Position numbers and translations under genes: made by a program. DNA of 64,000 nucleotides from Halpernia humi (GTDB taxonomy: Bacteria; Bacteroidota; Bacteroidia; Flavobacteriales; Weeksellaceae): the NCBI RefSeq assembly GCF_900108025.1, contig NZ_FNUS01000001.1:310001-374000 (forward strand). The letters are read 5' to 3'. Below, in pieces: positions 7,625 to 15,803 of this stretch; the stretch's first letter is position 1, and each line of letters opens with the position of its first letter. The notes under the pieces were generated by a model that was not told the origin of the DNA, ran no database searches, and worked only from the letters and a program-made list of their open reading frames with translations.

Positions 7625-8251
7625 CTAAAATTCTGGTATTTCATTTTCGCGAACGTAAGGAAATGTATCTAATTTTGTCAAAGAATAATAGGTATTTAAA
7701 CCAGATATTCCCGCACTTTTAGTGGTTTCTAAATCAATTTGTCCTAAATCATTAATTAAAATATCATTTAAAATTAGAGTTTCCACATTTCCGATCACAA
7801 ATTTACAACCGTTCGGAAGTTCAATGATTGAGAGTAATATCATGCCTATTTTCACCGGACTTTCTTTCACGAATGGTGCAAAAAAATCATTCAGATATTC
7901 TTTCTGAATATTCATTTTTTCAAATTCAGAAATCTCTGTAGAAACCTTTGCAGAAGTATAATGCGCGTTTTTTATCAATTTTTCAGGAATGTGATTGATA
8001 GTATAAACTTCGGTTTCTTTGATGTTTTTAAAAGTATCCGTTTCACGCGATTCTTGCGGACGTAAAATGAAACCCAATTGCGCCGGATTTGAGCCTAAAT
8101 GAACGACAGAAGAAAATACCGCGACATTTTCTTGCCCGTTTTTATTTTTCGTTCCAATTAAGTTGGCTGGTTTTACGCCTGTGATAGAATTAATTAAATT
8201 TAAACGAAATTTTCGCTCTAAATTTTCTATTTCGGATTTATTCAAATTCAT
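7625..8251 (-). CDS. flavin reductase family protein (FMN-binding split-barrel)
   Basis: The 208-residue protein shows the flavin-reductase-like pattern: SITGVKPANLIGT near the N-terminus, NVAVFSSVVHLGSNPAQLGFILRP, RETDTFKNI and YTINHI. These form the FMN-binding split barrel. It lies between two photolyase-family genes in the same orientation. Reduced flavin is the active cofactor of photolyases, so supply or handling of reduced flavin is an attractive inferred role. The family also includes enzymes that reduce other substrates. The 126-base gap upstream carries short repeats and may contain its own promoter. Confidence 0.82.
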   Translation of the reverse strand: MNLNKSEIENLERKFRLNLINSITGVKPANLIGTKNKNGQENVAVFSSVVHLGSNPAQLGFILRPQESRETDTFKNIKETEVYTINHIPEKLIKNAHYTSAKVSTEISEFEKMNIQKEYLNDFFAPFVKESPVKIGMILLSIIELPNGCKFVIGNVETLILNDILINDLGQIDLETTKSAGISGLNTYYSLTKLDTFPYVRENEIPEF

Positions 8252-8283
8252 AATTTTCTAATTTGTTTCTCACTTTTTTTTGT

Positions 8284-8358
8284 TCACGGATTACACAGAT
8301 TTACACGGATGATGAAAAATATTAACACAAAAAATCCGTGAAAATCCGTGAAATTTGT
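8284..8358. repeat. intergenic ATCCGTG repeat cluster
   Basis: CACGGATTACACAGATTTA, CACGGAT, AATCCGTGAAAATCCGTGAAAT form short direct and inverted repeats between two genes of the repair block. This kind of sequence is recurrent between Bacteroidota genes. No terminator-like T run is obvious. Confidence 0.55.
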
Positions 8359-8377
8359 GCGCTACATTTTGACAAAA

Positions 8378-9424
8378 TTATCCCTGTTCAAAATCCTTTT
8401 GTAAGCCTTTTTTTATCTTTTTCCAATAAGAAAAGAAGGATTGAAATTCGCCTTCTATTTCAAATAATGTCGTTCTTTTTTCTTCAGTTCCTTTAAAATA
8501 CAAATGGCTTGGATGTTCTTTATAAAATAGATTTTCGGATGAAATTTGTTTATTTAATTCAGAAAATTCACCTACAAAAATTTTAATTTCTGGAATATTT
8601 TCAGACAACTTTAAAGCGAAATCTAGACACTTTTCTGAAACTGGAAATTTCTCAAAATGAGAAGGTTCTAGCAATAAAATTCTTTGAAAATCTTCCGTAA
8701 AATGCCATTTGAAATCTAAATTATAATAAGTAAAAACCAAAGTTTTTTTATTTTCTAAAACTGGATTTTCGTTTTCAGGAAGAATTGTTTTTAAACTTAA
8801 AATTCTATTTTCCTTTAAAACTTCCGGAACTTTCAAAGTTTCAAATTCTGAATAATCAACATCCAAGAAGGTGTTTTTTTGATTTCCACCAAAATATTTA
8901 TTCAGATTATCCTGATTAGCAAAATATTTTTTAGATGAAAATGTGCCTGCAACCCATTGCCAACTTAAAAAATTACTGGCAAGATCGCCATCCAACAAAT
9001 TAAAATACAACCATTTTGCAGGTTCTTTCCAATCACAATGCGCGATATTACAACAAACAGAAGCCAAATACATTCTCAAATGATTGTGAATGTAGCCGGT
9101 TTCGTAGAGTTCTTTTATGGCTTCATCAAGAATTTCAATGCCTGTTTCTGCGTTTAAAACTGCCTTTTGAATTCCTGAATTTTCAGAATTTAATTGAGAA
9201 TTTCGCAGATCTGAAAATATGTTTTCATTTTTATGTTGATAAACATTTTGAAAAAAATCGCGCCACGCTAATTCCTGCACCAATCGTTCGACTTCAAACC
9301 ATTTTAAATTTAAAGCTTTAAGATGTTCAAAAACGTCACGTGTGGAAATTACGCCGCGAGAAATGTACGGACTCAAATGCGTTACTGCGCCATTTTTAAA
9401 ATTTCTGGTCGCGGAATATTTCAC
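8378..9424 (-). CDS. FAD-binding photolyase/cryptochrome-like protein (photolyase C-terminal domain only)
   Basis: The product corresponds to the helical FAD-binding domain of photolyases: TRNFKNGAVTHLSPYISRG, LVQELAWRDFF, YETGYIHNHLRMYLAS, and GDLASNFLSWQWVAGTF with SKKYFANQDNLNKY. The N-terminal antenna domain is absent; the C-terminal part is a divergent Rossmann-like tail. The only conventional start in frame is the GTG at 9424, which would begin at KYSATRN. Conserved-looking sequence (FPTSISAIEARISAINP) extends upstream in the same frame to about 9499 without any ATG, GTG or TTG. The true start is therefore uncertain. The enzyme probably acts on DNA or signals in light, together with its neighbours. 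Confidence 0.85.
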   Translation of the reverse strand: MKYSATRNFKNGAVTHLSPYISRGVISTRDVFEHLKALNLKWFEVERLVQELAWRDFFQNVYQHKNENIFSDLRNSQLNSENSGIQKAVLNAETGIEILDEAIKELYETGYIHNHLRMYLASVCCNIAHCDWKEPAKWLYFNLLDGDLASNFLSWQWVAGTFSSKKYFANQDNLNKYFGGNQKNTFLDVDYSEFETLKVPEVLKENRILSLKTILPENENPVLENKKTLVFTYYNLDFKWHFTEDFQRILLLEPSHFEKFPVSEKCLDFALKLSENIPEIKIFVGEFSELNKQISSENLFYKEHPSHLYFKGTEEKRTTLFEIEGEFQSFFSYWKKIKKGLQKDFEQG

Positions 9425-9477
9425 GGGATTTATCGCTGAAATTCGGGCTTCAATTGCTGATATGGAAGTTGGAAAGT

Positions 9478-9756
9478 CTATCGTTTTGAAATTTTATTGT
9501 GTGAAATTGCCTTTTGACGCGAACATTTGAAACGGGTAATTTCTGCGCTTCTTTTCTTTAAATGCTTTTTACTAACGCCCGAATTCACGCGTTTTCGCCA
9601 CAATTTAAAGGAACTTTGCTTTAATTGTGAGCGCATTAACTGGATCACGTCGGCTTCTGACAAGCCAAATTGAAATTTGATCGCCTCAAACGGCGTTCGG
9701 TCTTCCCAAGCCATTTCTATGATTCTGTCGGTTTCTCTTAATGTTAATTCTTTCAT
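9478..9756 (-). CDS. DUF2805/TIGR03643 family protein
   Basis: The 92-residue protein matches the TIGR03643 pattern: LRETDRIIEMAWEDRTPFEAI, FGLSEADVIQLMR, SFKLWRKRV and a basic tail (KKHLKKRSAEITRFKCSRQK is too short for a separate domain). Family members are small, basic and nearly always next to photolyase or cryptochrome genes, which fits the location just upstream of the FAD-binding protein. The helix-turn-helix-like N-terminus and basic tail suggest nucleic-acid binding, but no activity is established to my knowledge. Its 3' end overlaps the possible upstream extension of the photolyase-like gene. Confidence 0.82.
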   Translation of the reverse strand: MKELTLRETDRIIEMAWEDRTPFEAIKFQFGLSEADVIQLMRSQLKQSSFKLWRKRVNSGVSKKHLKKRSAEITRFKCSRQKAISHNKISKR

Positions 9757-9796
9757 TAGTAATATTATCTTTTCTATATCTATCCTAAACCTAAAC

Positions 9797-10561
9797 CTAA
9801 ATCTTTTCCGTTAAATATTTCCAGTAGCGTTTTGGTACATGTTGGTAATGCAGTTTTAAATTTTTTCTTTCCGGAATATTGGTTTTAAAAAAGTAGCGTT
9901 GCCACAATTTCTGATATCTAATTTCTTCTTCGTGCAGTAATTCTTCTGTTTTTTTAAATTGATAAATCTGGTCTTTTTCAGGATAAAAAACTTCTACATT
10001 CTCTAAATTATAGAAAACCCCATAATGTCTTTTTAAATCAAATATCATCCATTTTTGATCTTGATAACGGTCTTTAAAATGTTTTATAATTAAAGGCAAA
10101 ACATTAAAATCAGGTTCAATTTTAGCAAAATAAACGTCGTCTTTTAGTTTTTCAAACCTTACAAAAGCGTGCATTCTGTGAATTTCGCGGTTGATGGATT
10201 TGTTAATTTTTGATATTTCTAAAATCTGTCCATCCGCGTAATTCTGTAAAACATCAACTAATGGATTTTTAATTGATTTCTGAATTGCGCTTAAAATTAG
10301 AAATTCCAGATCATCTCTTTCTGAAAGGTAAACTTTTAGCAACTGCGAAATTCCTGACTTGCCTATATTCTTTTCTAATTTATTTAAAACCCGCTCAGAT
10401 TTTTCATTTGATGTAAAAACCTCGTGAACTTCCGCAAACATATTTTCACTGCTATAATTTTCCTTTGAAATAATTTTTGGCAGCAACAATTTATATTCAA
10501 AAACCTCGAAAACTGCCGTTAATAAACCTTCAAAACTGCCATCATAAATTATAGTCGTCAT
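9797..10561 (-). CDS. TIGR03915 family (DUF4130) putative DNA metabolism/repair protein
   Basis: The start TIIYDGSFEGLLTAVFEVFEYK and the later HRMHAFVRFEKL and DLKRHYGVFYN stretches match TIGR03915/DUF4130. The YDGSFEGLL-type motif and length of 254 residues are normal. The gene is always coupled with a radical SAM protein of the TIGR03916 family, and here the two abut with no spacer (stop of one next to start of the other). DUF4130 is distantly related to uracil-DNA-glycosylase-associated domains. A role in repair or modification of DNA is the usual prediction, without a proven reaction. Confidence 0.85.
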   Translation of the reverse strand: MTTIIYDGSFEGLLTAVFEVFEYKLLLPKIISKENYSSENMFAEVHEVFTSNEKSERVLNKLEKNIGKSGISQLLKVYLSERDDLEFLILSAIQKSIKNPLVDVLQNYADGQILEISKINKSINREIHRMHAFVRFEKLKDDVYFAKIEPDFNVLPLIIKHFKDRYQDQKWMIFDLKRHYGVFYNLENVEVFYPEKDQIYQFKKTEELLHEEEIRYQKLWQRYFFKTNIPERKNLKLHYQHVPKRYWKYLTEKI

Positions 10562-11821
10562 TTAAAATAAACTTAACTGTTCTGAAAATGGATTCTGAAA
10601 TTTCGATTTCATTCCTGTTAAAATCACCTTGCGGAAATTTTGCTCGTCAATATATTTCGTGAAAATATTATGAGAATCAAATTCTACAAAATATTTGGCG
10701 CGGTTCAATGCAACGCCCATTTTCTTTAAATTATCTAAATTTAATTTTTGAAAACGCCTTGCGCTCAAGATTTTATTAACCGATTTCCCACCAATTCCGG
10801 GAATTCTCAACAGCATTTGTTTCGTAGCCGTATTTACATTTACCGGAAACTGTTCGCGGTTTCGCAACGCCCACGCCAATTTTGGATCAACTTCCAGATC
10901 AAGAAAAGGATTTTCTTTTTCTAAAATTTCATCTGCTTTAAAACCATAAAAACGCATCAACCAATCGGCTTGATACAATCTGTTTTCCCTCAACATTGGG
11001 ACTTGCGAATGAATGGAAGGCAATCTTGCATCTTCCAACATCGGGACGTAACCGGAATAATAAACCCGTTTTAGATTAAAATTCTGGTAAAAATGATCCG
11101 CGACTTTTATAATTTTTAGATCTGTTTCATCTGTCGCGCCGACGATCATTTGCGTAGATTGTCCGGCAGGTGCAAACTTCGGGACTTTTCTAAATATTTT
11201 TTTTTCTTCCTTATATAAAATCAATTCGTTTTTCACAAAACCCATTGGTTTTATCATTTCGGAATGTGATTTGTCGGGCGCCAATAATTTTAAACCTTTC
11301 TCGGTGGGAATTTCAATATTTATGGAAAGTCTGTCGGCGTAAAGTCCGGCTTCTTTCATAATTTCATCGCTCGCACCGGGAATTGATTTTAAATGAATAT
11401 AACCGTTAAATTTATGTTCATTGCGCAGTTTTTTTGCCACGCGAACGAGTCTTTCCATGGTTGTATCAGAATCTGTAAAAATCCCAGAACTTAAAAATAA
11501 TCCTTCAATATAATTTCTGCGGTAGAAATTCATAGTCAGATCCACGACTTCTTCCACGGTAAAAGCGGCGCGTTTGATATCGTTGGTTTTTCGGGAAACG
11601 CAATAGGCGCAATCGTAAATGCAATGGTTTGTAAGCAGAATTTTTAAAAGCGAAACGCATCGGCCGTCTTCAGTGTAAGTGTGGCAAATTCCCATGCCGT
11701 GACTGTCGCCCAAACCGCCGTTTTTATTTTTGCGGTTTCCGCCGCTTGAAGAGCAGGAAACATCGTACTTTGCAGCATCTGCAAGGATTTCCAGTTTCTC
11801 TTTTATGCGCTCTAAACTCAT
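10562..11821 (-). CDS. TIGR03916 family putative DNA modification/repair radical SAM protein
   Basis: A radical SAM cluster motif CIYDCAYC is visible (Cys67, Cys71, Cys74), preceded by the family stretch DGRCVSLLKILLTNHC. After the barrel there is a C-terminal helix-hairpin-helix (VNTATKQMLLRIPGIGGKS, residues about 330-350) typical of DNA-binding ends. The 419-residue length is normal. It heads a co-directional block that continues through DUF4130, DUF2805, photolyase, flavin reductase and DUF2256 genes. The 4Fe-4S cluster would cleave S-adenosylmethionine; the DNA substrate is not established. Spore photoproduct lyase is a mechanistic relative that repairs DNA by radical chemistry, so an analogous function is plausible. 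Confidence 0.88.
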   Translation of the reverse strand: MSLERIKEKLEILADAAKYDVSCSSSGGNRKNKNGGLGDSHGMGICHTYTEDGRCVSLLKILLTNHCIYDCAYCVSRKTNDIKRAAFTVEEVVDLTMNFYRRNYIEGLFLSSGIFTDSDTTMERLVRVAKKLRNEHKFNGYIHLKSIPGASDEIMKEAGLYADRLSINIEIPTEKGLKLLAPDKSHSEMIKPMGFVKNELILYKEEKKIFRKVPKFAPAGQSTQMIVGATDETDLKIIKVADHFYQNFNLKRVYYSGYVPMLEDARLPSIHSQVPMLRENRLYQADWLMRFYGFKADEILEKENPFLDLEVDPKLAWALRNREQFPVNVNTATKQMLLRIPGIGGKSVNKILSARRFQKLNLDNLKKMGVALNRAKYFVEFDSHNIFTKYIDEQNFRKVILTGMKSKFQNPFSEQLSLF

Positions 11822-11856
11822 TACTTAATTTTGTTTAACAAAGCAGTAAAAATACA

Positions 11857-11887
11857 AAAAATTAGTAAATAGTTTTACTAATTTTTT
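11857..11887 (-). terminator. terminator between the toxin-antitoxin pair and the radical SAM gene
   Basis: AAAATTAGTAAA and TTTTACTAATTTT form an AT-rich stem with a short loop, flanked on both sides by A or T runs. It lies downstream of the antitoxin gene on the minus strand. Confidence 0.6.
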
Positions 11888-11962
11888 ATAAATTGTGGTA
11901 TTTTGCTATAAATTTTAGCAAGAATTATTGATGAATAAATGTAGTTTAAGAGAAAACTTTTT

Positions 11963-12247
11963 TTAAGCAGTCGCTGGATTTATGTTAATTTGTCCACCAA
12001 TTGCTTTTAAGACTTTCATAATTGTGGCAAATTGTGGTTTTGCCCCTTCAGATAGTGCTTTGTACAAACTTGGTCTACTAAGACCAGTTTCTTCGGCAAT
12101 TTTACTCATACCAATTGCTTTGGCAATATTTCCGATAGCAGCAATTATTTCGGAATCATTTCCTTCTTCCAAAACAGAATTAAGATATTCAGCAATCATT
12201 TCGTTACTGTCTAAGTAATCGGCAATATCAAATTTTGATGTGTTCAT
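11963..12247 (-). CDS. antitoxin of a HigA/TIGR02684 type (XRE helix-turn-helix)
   Basis: The 94-residue protein shows the TIGR02684 addiction-module antidote layout. It opens with FDIADYLDSNEMIAEYLNSV, followed by GNIAKAIGMSKIAEETGLSR and SLYKALSEGAKPQFATIMKVLKA, which form a helix-turn-helix. It follows the toxin gene by five bases, the reverse of the classical order but normal for this family. It would neutralise the RelE-like toxin and repress the operon. The pair lies next to a degraded exonuclease III gene. Confidence 0.9.
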   Translation of the reverse strand: MNTSKFDIADYLDSNEMIAEYLNSVLEEGNDSEIIAAIGNIAKAIGMSKIAEETGLSRPSLYKALSEGAKPQFATIMKVLKAIGGQININPATA

Positions 12248-12252
12248 TTCTT

Positions 12253-12552
12253 TTATTTTTTTAATTCATTCCAAATTTCACACGCTTTTTCAATGTCTTT
12301 TTGTTGGGTTGATTTATCACCACCAATTAGAAGAATAATGATTTTTCCATCCATTTCTTTCAAGTAAATTCTATAACCTTTTGCGTAATTAATTTTCAAT
12401 TCTAGAATTCCATTTCCAACTGGTTTAAAATCTCCAAAATGTTCTTCGTTTTCCAATTTTTGAATTCTGAACAAAATTTTTGCTTTAGCCCTTAAATCTT
12501 TTAATTTTCTAAACCATTTATCGAATTCTGTCGTTTTTTCAATAAAGTACAT
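12253..12552 (-). CDS. RelE/HigB-like toxin (TIGR02683)
   Basis: Starting at the ATG at 12552 gives a 99-residue product beginning YFIEKTTEFDKWFRKLKD, the normal start for the family; an in-frame ATG 27 bases upstream would add an atypical N-terminus. The core LKDLRAKAKILFRIQKLE, KPVGNGILELKINYAKGYRIYL and the final GGDKSTQQKDIEKA are diagnostic of the HigB-type addiction toxin. Members cut mRNA at the ribosome. It is followed five bases later by its antitoxin. Confidence 0.9.
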   Translation of the reverse strand: MYFIEKTTEFDKWFRKLKDLRAKAKILFRIQKLENEEHFGDFKPVGNGILELKINYAKGYRIYLKEMDGKIIILLIGGDKSTQQKDIEKACEIWNELKK

Positions 12553-12644
12553 ATTAAAACTGTATTCATTTGGATACAAATTTAATGATAAATTTTTGAA
12601 TTTTGGAAATCATTCTTGGTGAAATTTCAAAAGATAAGTTTGCC

Positions 12645-12764
12645 CTAAATCTCCACCAAAACCGGACAATGATCAGAATGAACGACCTGCGTTAAAATTT
12701 CTACGGTTTTTAATCTCTCAATTAAAGGTGCGGTTAGAAAATGATAATCCAAACGAAATTGCAT
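12645..12764 (-). pseudogene. xth: 3' remnant of exodeoxyribonuclease III (xth)
   Basis: Thirty-nine codons read MQFRLDYHFLTAPL and end in VVHSDHCPVLVEI followed by a TAG. The R-x-DYHF stretch and the SDHCPV stretch are the conserved C-terminal end of exonuclease III, including the catalytic Asp-His pair. An in-frame TAA lies just upstream of the ATG, and the rest of the about 250-residue enzyme is missing. The remnant sits between the toxin gene and msrA, so the gene was probably truncated by the event that brought in the toxin-antitoxin pair or by deletion. Confidence 0.8.
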
Positions 12765-12803
12765 TTTTTAATAACAACCAAAATATTTAAATTTCTACAT
12801 ATA

Positions 12804-12836
12804 AAAAACCGCGGATATAAAATTATCCACGATTTT
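12804..12836 (-). terminator. terminator downstream of msrA
   Basis: CGCGGATA (12810-12817) pairs with TATCCACG (12824-12831), with A/T-rich flanks extending the stem. It lies 30 bases behind the msrA stop on the minus strand. Confidence 0.6.
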
Positions 12837-12865
12837 AAATTTTAAAAAATTTAGTTCAAAAAAAT

Positions 12866-13360
12866 TTAAACAAAACTTTCTTTGAATCTTTCGAAATGAC
12901 AGGTATAACCATTTGGGTTTTTCAATAAATAATCTTGATGTTCTGGTTCTGCCGCCCAAAAAGTAGAGTAGGGCTCTAAAGTTGTTACGATTTCGCCGTC
13001 CCATTTTTTGGAAGCGTTTACAATTTTAATCACTTCTTCCGCTTCTAATTTTTCTTCTTCATTTTGAAAAAATATCGCCGAACGGTAGCTTGAACCTTTA
13101 TCGTTTCCTTGTCTATCGATGGTAGTTGGGTTATGGATTCTATAAAAATAATCGAGAATTTTTTTGAAAGAGGTTAAGTTTGGGTCATAAGTCAGTTCAA
13201 TCCCTTCGGCGTGGCCGGGATGATTTCTGTAAGTTGGATGGTCGTTTTCACCGCCAATATAGCCTACTTCAGTATCAATTATGCCAGGTTGAGTTCTGAA
13301 AAGTTCTTCCATTCCCCAAAAACATCCGCCTGCGATGTAGGCTTTTTTATATGTGCTCAT
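12866..13360 (-). CDS. msrA: peptide-methionine (S)-S-oxide reductase MsrA
   Basis: The catalytic motif [11 protein letters not shown] places the active cysteine at residue 13. Further conserved segments are [28 protein letters not shown] and [27 protein letters not shown] cysteine in the C-terminal part (YTCHFERF) may serve in recycling. The enzyme reduces methionine-S-sulfoxide in proteins using thioredoxin. Length (164) is slightly short but complete. It is monocistronic, with a terminator behind it. Confidence 0.96.
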   Translation of the reverse strand: MSTYKKAYIAGGCFWGMEELFRTQPGIIDTEVGYIGGENDHPTYRNHPGHAEGIELTYDPNLTSFKKILDYFYRIHNPTTIDRQGNDKGSSYRSAIFFQNEEEKLEAEEVIKIVNASKKWDGEIVTTLEPYSTFWAAEPEHQDYLLKNPNGYTCHFERFKESFV

Positions 13361-13497
13361 AAATAGTAAGTGTTTAATTTTTTATAAAATCTTTCAAAAT
13401 TGCAAAACAATTTAGAAAAATATTTCTTTTTATTATTGTTTTTTTTACTTAAAAATATAGATTAATAAAATGATTGCCAACCGAAGCTAAGCGTTTT

Positions 13498-14952
13498 TTA
13501 CTGGTATCTTTTGTGTTCTTTACTTTTTGTAAATAAAGTGGTTATAGGTTTGAAAAAGGTCTTGTATTTTTCAACATCAAAGACTTGTGAATCTGTTAAT
13601 GCCTTGTATGTGAGCCAAATACCAAATGGGAAAAGCAAAATATTGGGTAACCAAGCAGCAACGTAAGGATTCATTTTTCCTGCCCACGATAGATTTTCCA
13701 TCGTTAAATTTAAGACATAGAAAATGATGAAAATAACAATCGCAATTACCACCGGAAGACCCATTCCACCTTTTCGTATGATGGAACCGAGGCTAGATCC
13801 TATTAAAAAGAAAATAATACAAGTGACGGAGTACGCAAAAATCCGTTGTTGGTACATCACAATTTTGCTGTAATATTTTACAGAAGTTAGAATTTGTTCT
13901 TGTTTTGCGGTGTTGGCGTTATTTAGATTTTTAATTTTATTGTAGGCAGAATACAGCATTTCTAATTTCTTTTTCTCATTTACTGTATCCAATTTTATTT
14001 GCGGTGCAACTGCTTGTCTTGGCTTCGTTATATCTACATAATTGATGTAATTATTGGTTTGGCTAATAAATTCATCGCTTATATTTTTGAAACTGATTTT
14101 ATTGTCTTTTCGATTATCGGCAATACTTTTGTTTAGTTCTGTATAATTTTGAAATCGATAATCATCTGAAATTTTTTGATCTTCAATTGCTTGGGCTATG
14201 AGATCACTAATGTCGAAATGCGAAACCAAAGTATCGAATTTTATAGACTGATCGGGTTGTTTCTGCCGGTCCCTGTAATCTTTATTTGCGATATCATCTT
14301 CAAAAATATAACCATCATATAGCGTAAGTTTCAAAAAATAACCGTCTTTTGTGGGTGAAAATTTTCCCCGTTTCGCAACTATTGATTGCTGATTTTCATA
14401 AGAATTGGCTTTTTTATGCACAAAAACACCTTCGATATTTTCGCCATTTTTGCCTAATATTTTATCAAATTTCACTTGATATCCCGGAATTTGATCTATA
14501 AATTGCCCTGGCGTAAAGTTTAAAGCGGGTTTTGTAGTCGCAATATTATAAAACATATTTTTCGCTTTACGCTGAAAATCTGGAATAATATTATTAGAGA
14601 AAAAGAAGAGTAAAACGGCTAAAAAACTAACGGTAAAAAAAAGCGGCATCATAATTCTAGTGAGCGAAATTCCCGCTGCTTTCATGGCTGCCAACTCATA
14701 TCTTTCGCCAAATTCCCCAAAAGTCATGATGGAAGAAAGCAAAATGGTTAAAGGTAAAACTAGCGTTACAACGCTTACGCCCATATAAAAAAGGAGTTTC
14801 AGGATCTCCCAATAACTTAATCCCTTTCCCAAAAACTGCCCCAATTGGATCCAAATAATATTAACAATGAAGATGAAAAACAACACACTGAAAATGAAAA
14901 TAAAGGGACCAAAAAATGTTTTGATGATGTATTTATCCAGTTTTTTAAACAT
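13498..14952 (-). CDS. LptF/LptG family lipopolysaccharide export permease (YjgP/YjgQ)
   Basis: The 484-residue protein begins KKLDKYIIKTFFGPF, typical for the family. It has three membrane segments near the N-terminus (about 12-35, 55-80 and 97-120), a large periplasmic beta-jellyroll part (about 130-360) and three C-terminal membrane segments (about 375-460). It would form part of the LptBFG ABC transporter that extracts LPS from the inner membrane. The gene follows lolA in the ftsK-lolA-lptF/G order common in this phylum. A CAAATTTA at 14957-14964 (TAAATTTG on the coding strand) sits directly before the ATG and could give a leaderless transcript. Confidence 0.9.
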   Translation of the reverse strand: MFKKLDKYIIKTFFGPFIFIFSVLFFIFIVNIIWIQLGQFLGKGLSYWEILKLLFYMGVSVVTLVLPLTILLSSIMTFGEFGERYELAAMKAAGISLTRIMMPLFFTVSFLAVLLFFFSNNIIPDFQRKAKNMFYNIATTKPALNFTPGQFIDQIPGYQVKFDKILGKNGENIEGVFVHKKANSYENQQSIVAKRGKFSPTKDGYFLKLTLYDGYIFEDDIANKDYRDRQKQPDQSIKFDTLVSHFDISDLIAQAIEDQKISDDYRFQNYTELNKSIADNRKDNKISFKNISDEFISQTNNYINYVDITKPRQAVAPQIKLDTVNEKKKLEMLYSAYNKIKNLNNANTAKQEQILTSVKYYSKIVMYQQRIFAYSVTCIIFFLIGSSLGSIIRKGGMGLPVVIAIVIFIIFYVLNLTMENLSWAGKMNPYVAAWLPNILLFPFGIWLTYKALTDSQVFDVEKYKTFFKPITTLFTKSKEHKRYQ

Positions 14953-15023
14953 GGGCCAAATTTAAACAAAAAGCCCCAAAGTTTTACTTCGAGGCGTTAT
15001 ATTTAACAGAAATTAATAGATTT

Positions 15024-15665
15024 CTAAAGTTCTGTGATAATGTAATTTTTATACTGGTTTTTCTCAAAACTAAACATGTCTGCGCTCAAATTTTGATTTT
15101 CCTTAAAATCTTTAATAGCAATTACTGAAATGCTTTTATCTTTTGCAAACTGCTCCAATTTTACCAATTCATTTTTTGCAGAATTTACGTAAAGGTAAAC
15201 ATATTTTAAGCCATTATCTTTAATCGGTGTAAGTTGAATTCTGTCTGCATTTACGCCATTCACTCTTATTTTGCCTAAATATTTTACGTTGTAATCTTTG
15301 TTGTAAGATTCTAAATAACTAAGTGGCGAAAACATAGATTCGTTACCATTTGGCTTTGCAATCGTCACTTCTTTGTCTTCATCACTGATGTTATAAACTT
15401 TATTTCCGTCGAAAATTTGCTCCGTTCCCATTATTTTCAACTTGTATTTATCCTTTGCGCTATAAAAAATCCCAGGTTCTGTTTTGGTGATTTTCCCTAT
15501 GCCAGAGCCATACACAAATTTAAAATAGGTGTTTGCATTTTCTTTATAATTTTTAGTCACCGCATCTAAAATTGCTTTAGATTTTGCATCAATTTTTTGC
15601 GCTTGAAAAAAACCAAAGATGCTAAAAGTTAAAATTGCGAAAGTTATTTTTTTAAAAAATGTCAT
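15024..15665 (-). CDS. lolA: LolA-like outer-membrane lipoprotein carrier protein
   Basis: From the ATG at 15665 the protein begins with a signal peptide (TFFKKITFAILTFSIFGFF, cleavage near AQA-like FQAQ). An upstream in-frame ATG at 15680 would add five residues. The mature part has the LolA pattern of an incomplete beta barrel: GIGKITKTEPGIFYSAKDKYKL, DGNKVYNISDEDKEV and YLYVNSAKNELVKLEQF. It would carry lipoproteins across the periplasm. It lies between ftsK and lptF/G in the same direction, an arrangement conserved in flavobacteria, so the three genes probably serve envelope assembly and division. Confidence 0.88.
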   Translation of the reverse strand: MTFFKKITFAILTFSIFGFFQAQKIDAKSKAILDAVTKNYKENANTYFKFVYGSGIGKITKTEPGIFYSAKDKYKLKIMGTEQIFDGNKVYNISDEDKEVTIAKPNGNESMFSPLSYLESYNKDYNVKYLGKIRVNGVNADRIQLTPIKDNGLKYVYLYVNSAKNELVKLEQFAKDKSISVIAIKDFKENQNLSADMFSFEKNQYKNYIITEL

Positions 15666-15803
15666 ATTATTTAGTTTCAAAGGTTAGATGATAGAAAAGC
15701 ATTTAGGTTAAACTTGTGTTTAAAATTATTAAATTCACTTGTGCCATTTCAAAAAGTACGCCAAGAAAATTATTAATATTTTAAAACAAAAAAAACAAAA
15801 AAT

